From NCBI GenBank assembly GCA_945862325.1, contig CAMAXZ010000030.1:1-49493 (forward strand): 49,493 bases of DNA. The letters are read 5' to 3'. A model generated the notes under the pieces. It was not told the origin of the DNA. It ran no database searches and was given only the letters and a program-made list of their open reading frames with translations. Each line of letters opens with the position of its first letter. The stretch's first letter is position 1. Of this stretch, positions 44,174-49,493 are shown piece by piece. A program made the translations under genes and the position numbers. The DNA is from Klebsiella pneumoniae (GTDB lineage: Bacteria > Myxococcota_A > UBA796 > SXON01).

Positions 44174-44883
44174 GCTTCCCCCCGAGCGCGACGGCGCGCG
44201 AGCGTGGCGGTGGCGAGGAGGCCGCCGATCCAGGCGGCGGCGGACATCGGGGAGGCCACTCCGCAGACCGCGAACTGACCTTCTTCCTCGAGAGGCGCGA
44301 GGCCTCCCTCCGGGTAGAAGTTCAGGGCCACCCACTGGTCGTCCTCGGAGAGATCCCGCTTCAGGGTCTCCCCGTCCGGGGCCGAGGGGTACATCGTCGC
44401 GTCGGGCGACTTGTCGAGGTGTCCGATGCCGAGGGCGTGACCGAATTCGTGGGCGAGGGCGTTCTGCAGGTCCGCGGCGTTGTCGGCCCCGTCGGCCGAC
44501 CATTCGTGGTCCATCGTGTTGATCTGCATGTCGAACGACACGGCGGTGCCGTCTTCCGTCGACCACACGCTCGTGACGGCGAGGAGGTCGGGGTCGAGGT
44601 CCCAGTTCCCGGCGAACAGGACGGCGTTGGTGTCGTCGTGCCCGGCGCGCACTCCGGACACTTCGCCGCCGTACTCGAACTCGATCGAGCTCTCGGGGAC
44701 GTCGCTCCACGGCGTCGCGGCGGCGCGGATCGAGGCCAAGGCGCGATCCGGCGCGATGCCGGCGTCGTTGGCCGCGTCGATCTTGTAGACCAGCGGCATG
44801 GCGCGCCAGCGGATCTCGTTCCCGGCGTTGTTGGTCATCGCCGGCAATTCATCGGCGTGCGCCGCGGCGATCGCGAGGAACAT
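44170..44883 (-). CDS. Secreted matrixin-type zinc metallopeptidase with membrane-anchor end
   Basis: A 237-residue protein with a very short signal (MFLAIAAAHA) and a metzincin domain. The zinc motif HEFGHALGIGH (His145, Glu146, His149, His155) and the Met-turn residue in ATMYP (Met164) match matrixins (M10). The C-terminal 30 residues (CGVAS, hydrophobic helix, RRRARG) look like a MYXO-CTERM-type sorting end. ATG 44883 has AAGGAGACGAGG upstream; the ATG at 44916 would add MGWATKETRVF and lies beside a TACACC element. Substrate unknown; probably degrades external protein or processes a surface protein. It is divergent from the second metallopeptidase 170 nt away. Confidence 0.85.
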   Translation of the reverse strand: MFLAIAAAHADELPAMTNNAGNEIRWRAMPLVYKIDAANDAGIAPDRALASIRAAATPWSDVPESSIEFEYGGEVSGVRAGHDDTNAVLFAGNWDLDPDLLAVTSVWSTEDGTAVSFDMQINTMDHEWSADGADNAADLQNALAHEFGHALGIGHLDKSPDATMYPSAPDGETLKRDLSEDDQWVALNFYPEGGLAPLEEEGQFAVCGVASPMSAAAWIGGLLATATLARRRARGEA

Positions 44884-45052
44884 GAACACCCTCGTCTCCT
44901 TCGTTGCCCAACCCATCGGTGTACTGCCGGCGGGCTTGAGCACGTTTCTGTGCCGGTCCGCGGTCGGGCGCCCGTCTCGCTCGACGACGCGCCCTCGGAC
45001 ATGGTATTCGCGGAGACGCGCTCCGGCCGGACGCACGCGACGAGGAGAGGCG

Positions 45053-46132
45053 ATGTTGGTGCTCGTGTTGATCGCGTGCAAGCCGGAGACGGCCGAGAAG
45101 CCGGCGGACGGCCTGCGCGTCGAGCGCCTCGAGCTCCGCTCGGACGCCGAAGGCACCCTGGTCGTCCCGGTAGAGCTGTTCGAGGACGAGGTGTTCCAGG
45201 TCGTCGCCGGGACGAAGCGCGGCTACCTGTCCACCGACTACGTGGTGTCTCCGTCGGGCGATCTCGCGTTCGATTGGGAGGACTGGTACGACGGGTCGCG
45301 CTCGTTGACCGAGGCGGTGTGGCCGACCGAGTTCGCCACCACGATCAACTGGCCGGTGTTGCGGTCGGACCGTGCCTTGGACGCCGGCGAGTGGGCGGTC
45401 CACGTCGCCACCCTGAACGACGCCCTCGAGTATGTCGGCGACAAGGAGGTGTCGGTCGACGTGCTCATCCGCCAGGCCGCGCCGTCCGGGACGCTGCCCG
45501 TGGTCGTGGCGTACGCGGGCGACCTCGCCGACGACACGGTGGTCGTCGACGGGGTCGAGGCCGCGGTGGCCTACTGGGTCGAGCTCTACGCCGCCATCGG
45601 CGTCGGCCTCGATGTCTCGTACCGCACCATCGACACGGACGCGGACCTGCCCGACACCTACCTCGGGCTCGACGCCGTCGAGGCGCTGATGGGCTCGCTC
45701 GACCCGCGCGCCACCTTGATGGTCGTGGGCGAGTCGATCGCCGGGGACGCGGACTACCTCTACGGCGAGGCCGGAGGCATCCCAGGGCCGTTCGCCGCGC
45801 AGCCCCACGCCGCGGTGTTCGTCTCCTGGCTGGCGAACGCCGGCGGGGACGCGGCCTTCGACGACGAAGACATCCTGCTCTTCGGCGAGACGATGGCGCA
45901 CGAGATGGGCCACTACCTCGGGCTCTTCCACCCCGTGGAAGACGGCTGGGACGCCTGGGACGCCGTGGCCGACACCCCCGACTGCTCGGCCACCGGCGAC
46001 TGCGAGGACGAGCTGGGGGACAACCTCATGTTCCCGTACCCGGTGTGCAGCGCGCGCGCGTGCGTTCGGCAGAGCGTACTGACGGAGATCCAGGGCGGCG
46101 TCGTCCAAGGCTACATCGGAGTCCAGCCATGA
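45053..46132 (+). CDS. Metzincin lipoprotein peptidase (pappalysin/M43-like)
   Basis: A 359-residue lipoprotein (VLVLIAC, Cys9). The N-terminal 140 residues form a beta domain (ELRSDAEGTLVVPVELF). The C-terminal part has the zinc motif HEMGHYLGLFH (His283, Glu284, His287, His293), then DAVADTPDCS, a pappalysin-like segment, and a Met-turn DNLMFPY (Met326). The chain has several Cys near the active site (DCSATGDCEDE, VCSARACV). It probably acts outside the cell. The ribosome binding site is GAGGAGAGG. Next gene overlaps the stop (ATGA). Function: proteolysis; substrate unknown. Confidence 0.85.
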   Translation: MLVLVLIACKPETAEKPADGLRVERLELRSDAEGTLVVPVELFEDEVFQVVAGTKRGYLSTDYVVSPSGDLAFDWEDWYDGSRSLTEAVWPTEFATTINWPVLRSDRALDAGEWAVHVATLNDALEYVGDKEVSVDVLIRQAAPSGTLPVVVAYAGDLADDTVVVDGVEAAVAYWVELYAAIGVGLDVSYRTIDTDADLPDTYLGLDAVEALMGSLDPRATLMVVGESIAGDADYLYGEAGGIPGPFAAQPHAAVFVSWLANAGGDAAFDDEDILLFGETMAHEMGHYLGLFHPVEDGWDAWDAVADTPDCSATGDCEDELGDNLMFPYPVCSARACVRQSVLTEIQGGVVQGYIGVQP

Positions 46133-46593
46133 TCCTCTTCGCCCTCGCCGCCCTCGCCGCCCTCGCCCTCGCGGCGGAGCCGGCGCTCGACGTCGCGGTC
46201 CTTCGGCAGCTCGGGGCCCGCGACGGCTTCGACTGCGCGACCCTGCCCGTCGACAGCGCCGCGGACCTCGCGCGGTACACCGCCCCCGAGCTGCGCCCGC
46301 CCGCCGTCGCGGTGCGCGCGGCGAGCTGCCTCGTGCGTCGCTTCCCGAGCGAAGCCGAGGAGATCGTCACCCCGTGGGCGGCCGACCCGCTCCGCGCGGG
46401 CCTCGTGCTCGCCGTGGTCGACGCGTCGGACCACCTCGCGCCCGACGTGGCCGCCCGTTTTGCCGCCGCGGCCCTCGTCGGGGCCGACCCACGGGCGCGC
46501 CCCCGCCTCGAACGCCGACTCGAGGCGAGGGGGCTGACGCGACCGTCGGGGGCCCCGGAGGGCCCGCCGACGGAGGCTTCGGTCCGCGACTGA
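46129..46593 (+). CDS. Small exported protein coupled to the metzincin lipoprotein
   Basis: A 154-residue Ala/Leu/Arg-rich protein with a signal-like N-terminus (MILFALAALAALALAAEP). The rest is helical, resembling HEAT-like repeats (AVAVRAASCLVRRFPSEAEE, LAPDVAARFAAAALVG), with two Cys. It starts inside the stop of the metzincin gene (ATGA). No family recognised. Its stop is directly adjacent to the convergent DUF305-like gene. It may be a partner of the peptidase, but nothing in the sequence proves it. Confidence 0.6.
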   Translation: MILFALAALAALALAAEPALDVAVLRQLGARDGFDCATLPVDSAADLARYTAPELRPPAVAVRAASCLVRRFPSEAEEIVTPWAADPLRAGLVLAVVDASDHLAPDVAARFAAAALVGADPRARPRLERRLEARGLTRPSGAPEGPPTEASVRD

Positions 46594-47370
46594 CTACATC
46601 TGCCGCGGGTCGGTGTTCTCGAAGCCGCTCTTCTGCCAGCCCTCGAGCTGCTTGAGCTGCGACTGCATCGTCCGCGTCGCGTCGTCGATCACACGCTGCA
46701 GCTCGGCGCGCTGCACGTTGCCCTTCGCCGAGGCGAGGAAGTCCTGCCCCCAACGCGTGTGGGCGACGAGCGCATCGGTGTACACCCGGTCGAAGTTCTC
46801 GTCCGGGACGTCACGCAGCGCCGCCAGGACGCTCGCGCTGTCGTTCGCGGTCGGCCCCACGATCGAGTACCCGTAGGGCGGCGCGCCCTGGATGTTGCGC
46901 GCCTCGTCGAAGTCGACCTTCTGCCGCGACGCGTTCGGGTACCAGAGCTTCCGCCAGTTCTGGAGCTGGTCGACGGTCGCGTCGTGCTGCGTGGACAGGT
47001 TGCGCGCGAACGTCTTCAGCGTCTCGTTCTGCGCGCGTCGACCGCCGATGTCGGCGACGTCCTTGGTGAACGCCGCGTACGACACCATGGTGTCGATGAA
47101 GCGCTGATCGTATTGGGCCGCCTGGCCCTCCGACCCGGGCGCGTTCTGACTGCCCGGCATCATCGGCGTCGACGGGGTCGTGTTCGTCGGCGTGGTCGTG
47201 GGCGTGTTCGTGGGGTCCGCCGGGACCTCACGGTTGTTGGCGGTCGGCGTGCCGTCGTCGCCGGCCCCGACGGTCGGCTCGTCGTCACCGAGGGTCGACG
47301 CCTGACGCCCGTCCATCGCACACGCGACGAGCAGGACGGGAAGAATCGAGAGAATGCCGTAACGGAACAT
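46594..47370 (-). CDS. DUF305-like lipoprotein
   Basis: A 258-residue lipoprotein (PVLLVAC, Cys17) with a Thr/Pro/Asn linker (to about 80). The remaining 175 residues show the two-copy helical layout of DUF305: YDQRFIDTMVSYAAFTKDV with NLSTQHDATVDQLQNWRKLWY, and YTDALVAHTRWGQDFL with TRTMQSQLKQLEGW. The histidines of the family's MIPHH-type motif are mostly replaced (MVSYAA, LVAHTR), so any metal-binding role is doubtful. GGAGGGGG upstream is a strong ribosome binding site. The stop touches the convergent gene stop. Confidence 0.68.
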   Translation of the reverse strand: MFRYGILSILPVLLVACAMDGRQASTLGDDEPTVGAGDDGTPTANNREVPADPTNTPTTTPTNTTPSTPMMPGSQNAPGSEGQAAQYDQRFIDTMVSYAAFTKDVADIGGRRAQNETLKTFARNLSTQHDATVDQLQNWRKLWYPNASRQKVDFDEARNIQGAPPYGYSIVGPTANDSASVLAALRDVPDENFDRVYTDALVAHTRWGQDFLASAKGNVQRAELQRVIDDATRTMQSQLKQLEGWQKSGFENTDPRQM

Positions 47371-47433
47371 GGGTTTCCCCCTCCGCGACCAATGTGCTCA
47401 CGAATCGTGGTGGGAGTAGGGACGAAACGACCG

Positions 47434-49017
47434 TCAGACGGGTGGTACCGAGAGTCGCGCGCGAATGTGTGGGGGCTTCGGCGGCTCGGGGACCCCGGCG
47501 AGCATGCCGCGCGCGGGCACCGACCAGACGGGCGCGCCCTGGAGTCCGTGTCGGTCGAGGACTCGGTTGGCCGCGAGTCGCCCGCTCGCCACTGCGCCCT
47601 CCATGAGCATCGCCGGAAAGGGCAAGCGCACCCAGTCCCCCGCCAACGACACCCGCGGATCGGGCGTGGCCACTTCCGGCCGGATGGCGTGCTGACCCAC
47701 ATGGAACGCGGCGAAGTCGCGGGCGACGCGGAGGTGCTCGCCGAGGCGCGCCGCCCCGTCGAGCTCAGGGAAGAACGCCGGCAGATCGTCGAGGAGCGCC
47801 TCGCGGATCGCCGCGTCGTCGGCGAGGCCATCCGGCACCGCGTAGCAGTGGAGCTCGATCACGGAGGCGCCGCGCGGGCGGGCCCACGCGGCGCTCGTCG
47901 CTTCGGTGCGGTGCACGAGGCACACTGCGTCGAGCACGCGTACACGCTCGGTGATGACGAATTCGGCGACGTCGGTCCGCACGTCTCGGTCGAACCATAC
48001 GCGGAGCACGGCGTAACGTTGGCCGGCGCGCAGCTGCGACACACGCGCGCTCCACTCGGGGTGCTCGACGAACAGCGGGCTGTCCGTCAGCATGTCCCGC
48101 GCCGCGACGACGTGTGTCGCGATGACCACGTCGTCGAACCGCTCGCCGTCGACCACGAGCGTGTCGGCGTCCCCGCCGAGCGACCGGGCGTCGACGCCGA
48201 GGCGCAGGTCGACGCCCTGCTCCGCCAGGACGGCGCGCAAGGGCGCCAGCAACGACGGTTCGAAGTCGTCGGTGGGGTAGTCGTAGAGGAGCCCCCCGTC
48301 GTGCGAGAGGTAGTAGAAATGGAAGCTCTTGATGAGCTCCGCCATGCTCATGCGCTCGGGGTCGGCGAAGAACGCGCGGCTGAACGTGTTGAACACGAGG
48401 CGCAGCGAAGGCGGCAGGGCGTTGCGGCTCGCGAACTCGGCGTAGGTGACGTGGTCGTAGCGCGCGTAGGTGGTCTCCGGGTCGTAGCGGAGGAACGCGT
48501 CCATCTCGTGCATCGCGTCGGTGCCGAGGATGTCCGACATCCGGTAGAGTCCCTGGCGCGCGAGGTCGAGCAGGTTGAACACCGGCGTCCGAAGGGTGTG
48601 AACGAAGCCGAGCGCCCGCCCGCCGGGCAGCAGGATGTTGTAGTCGGGGATGGTACGGAAGCCACGCCGCAGCCCGAGCTCCTCCAACCACCCCCAGAGG
48701 TTGTGGTAGTGCGCGAAGAACGCGTGAAACCCGTGGCTCACCCGATGGGCTTCCCCGCCCGGGCCCTCGGCGACCCAGCTCCCCAGCTTTCCCCCGATGT
48801 AGGCCTCGCGCTCGAAGAGCACCACACGCGCCCCGGCGCGCGCGAGGGTGGTGGCGGCGGCCAGCCCCGCGAGGCCGGCGCCGAGCACGGCCACCCGCGG
48901 CCCCGGCGCGGCGGCGCGCGCGGGGAGGGAAGGGTCGGGGGCATGAAACGGGGCCCGCCACGGGCCGAGGCGCCAGCGCACGAGCGGCGCGAGCAGGGTG
49001 TGCAGCAGGCGGAGCAT
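47434..49017 (-). CDS. FAD-dependent desaturase/amine-oxidase-like flavoprotein
   Basis: A 527-residue flavoprotein. The dinucleotide-binding motif GAGLAGLAAATTLARAG with the E-R end (VVLFERE, IGGKLGSW) is at about 47-80. The body resembles zeta-carotene/phytoene desaturase-like and squalene-desaturase-like proteins (GFHAFFAHYHNLWG, RTPVFNLLDLA, YAEFASRNALPP), and the C-terminal FAD contact is in SLAGDWVRLPFPAMLMEGAVASGRLAAN. It could act on a polyprenyl or carotenoid substrate. The start is ATG 49017, 8 nt after the preceding partial gene. No other carotenoid gene is visible in the window. Confidence 0.85.
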   Translation of the reverse strand: MLRLLHTLLAPLVRWRLGPWRAPFHAPDPSLPARAAAPGPRVAVLGAGLAGLAAATTLARAGARVVLFEREAYIGGKLGSWVAEGPGGEAHRVSHGFHAFFAHYHNLWGWLEELGLRRGFRTIPDYNILLPGGRALGFVHTLRTPVFNLLDLARQGLYRMSDILGTDAMHEMDAFLRYDPETTYARYDHVTYAEFASRNALPPSLRLVFNTFSRAFFADPERMSMAELIKSFHFYYLSHDGGLLYDYPTDDFEPSLLAPLRAVLAEQGVDLRLGVDARSLGGDADTLVVDGERFDDVVIATHVVAARDMLTDSPLFVEHPEWSARVSQLRAGQRYAVLRVWFDRDVRTDVAEFVITERVRVLDAVCLVHRTEATSAAWARPRGASVIELHCYAVPDGLADDAAIREALLDDLPAFFPELDGAARLGEHLRVARDFAAFHVGQHAIRPEVATPDPRVSLAGDWVRLPFPAMLMEGAVASGRLAANRVLDRHGLQGAPVWSVPARGMLAGVPEPPKPPHIRARLSVPPV

Positions 49018-49025
49018 GGGCCGTC

Positions 49026-49493
49026 TTACCCGACGGTCCACGCCCTCGCGAACATCCAGCCGTTGCGCGGGCCGGGCACGAGCTCGATGGGGACGACGTC
49101 GACGCGGGCGTCGCCTGAGCCGGCGCCCGGCGGGAGCTCGACCGCGACGTCGCGCCACTCTCCCGGCGCGACGGGCGCGACGCGCAGCTCGCCCGCCGGC
49201 GCCCCTCCGACGAACACGCCCAGGCGCGCGGGGCTCTCGCTCGGGCCGAGGCGGACCACGAGGCGCGTCGGGCCCGCCGCGAGGCGCAGCGTGGCCGACA
49301 GCGGGCCGTCGAGGCGCCGGGCGCTGTCGGTGAGCTCGAGCTCCCCCGCGCGTCCGCGCGCGACGACGTTGCGCCGACGCAGAAGACGAGGATCGCCCGG
49401 GATCACGACCCCGTGCGCCGCCTCGTCCTCGATCGCGCCGACGTCGAGGGTGTCGACCACCCGCTCGTCGCCGACCAGCGCGGGCGGCGCGGC
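49026..49493 (-). CDS. C-terminal part of a protein cut by the window edge
   Basis: The frame is open to the right edge, so 155 C-terminal residues are seen; an internal GTG at 49460 is not needed as start. The visible part has beta-rich character (LSATLRLAAGPTRLVVRLG, GVFVGGAPAGELRVAPV, WRDVAVELPPGAG), like a carbohydrate-binding or glycosidase accessory module. It is followed by the desaturase-like gene after 8 nt, so the two are probably one operon. No family recognised. Confidence 0.55.
   Translation of the reverse strand, partial: AAPPALVGDERVVDTLDVGAIEDEAAHGVVIPGDPRLLRRRNVVARGRAGELELTDSARRLDGPLSATLRLAAGPTRLVVRLGPSESPARLGVFVGGAPAGELRVAPVAPGEWRDVAVELPPGAGSGDARVDVVPIELVPGPRNGWMFARAWTVG

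Overview
The window is very GC-rich, densely packed DNA from a bacterial chromosome. It has no rRNA, tRNA, CRISPR, phage or insertion-sequence signal that I can see. The protein repertoire points to a myxobacterium-like (Myxococcota / former Deltaproteobacteria) lineage: MopE-type Cys/Asp repeats, MYXO-CTERM-like C-termini, many small lipoproteins with Asp-Thr linkers, a type III glutamine synthetase, a Ser/Thr protein kinase and a CgeB-like glycosyltransferase. This is inference from gene content; no marker gene fixes the taxon.

Layout. 1-4745: end of a beta-propeller protein, then a leftward six-gene operon for an ExbB/ExbD-type proton channel with two ExbD paralogues, a Cys-pair-repeat membrane protein, a 58-residue membrane protein and an exported protein. 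4861-8705: a large secreted M16 zinc peptidase and a PlsC-type acyltransferase. 8709-13017: a secreted-protein cluster (lipoprotein plus arylsulfotransferase-like propeller, divergent from a copper monooxygenase-like lipoprotein with a CxxCH motif and a barrel-like protein). 12968-16721: OPT transporter, YdcF-like protein, glyoxalase II. 16807-24454: TIGR01777 epimerase, three RNA-methyltransferase-type enzymes (THUMP, TGS1-like, RlmN), a GGDEF/EAL protein and a MerR-type regulator. 24524-31370: ferredoxin/metallo-beta-lactamase fusion, Ung, lipoproteins (one with a poly-Asp tail), CgeB-like protein, MmcQ/YjbR plus ATP-grasp pair, YHYH lipoprotein. 31422-39580: glutamine synthetase III, a lipoprotein, a large MopE-repeat protein, Pgi and an Asp-Thr-repeat lipoprotein. 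39592-43638: a leftward operon of a D,D-carboxypeptidase, a CobW GTPase with an unusual extra C-terminal domain, and a Ser/Thr kinase. 43712-49493: two unrelated secreted metallopeptidases back to back with small exported proteins, a DUF305-like lipoprotein, and a carotenoid-desaturase-like flavoprotein.

Two global patterns stand out. First, many genes carry an extended -10-like motif (GNTACSNT-like) only 5-8 nt before the start codon and no Shine-Dalgarno, which predicts leaderless mRNAs. Where a Shine-Dalgarno is present the same motif usually sits 17-21 nt upstream. Second, all eleven convergent gene pairs are separated by 11 nt or less or overlap, leaving no room for ordinary intrinsic terminators.

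All functional calls come from reading motifs by eye. No similarity search was run.
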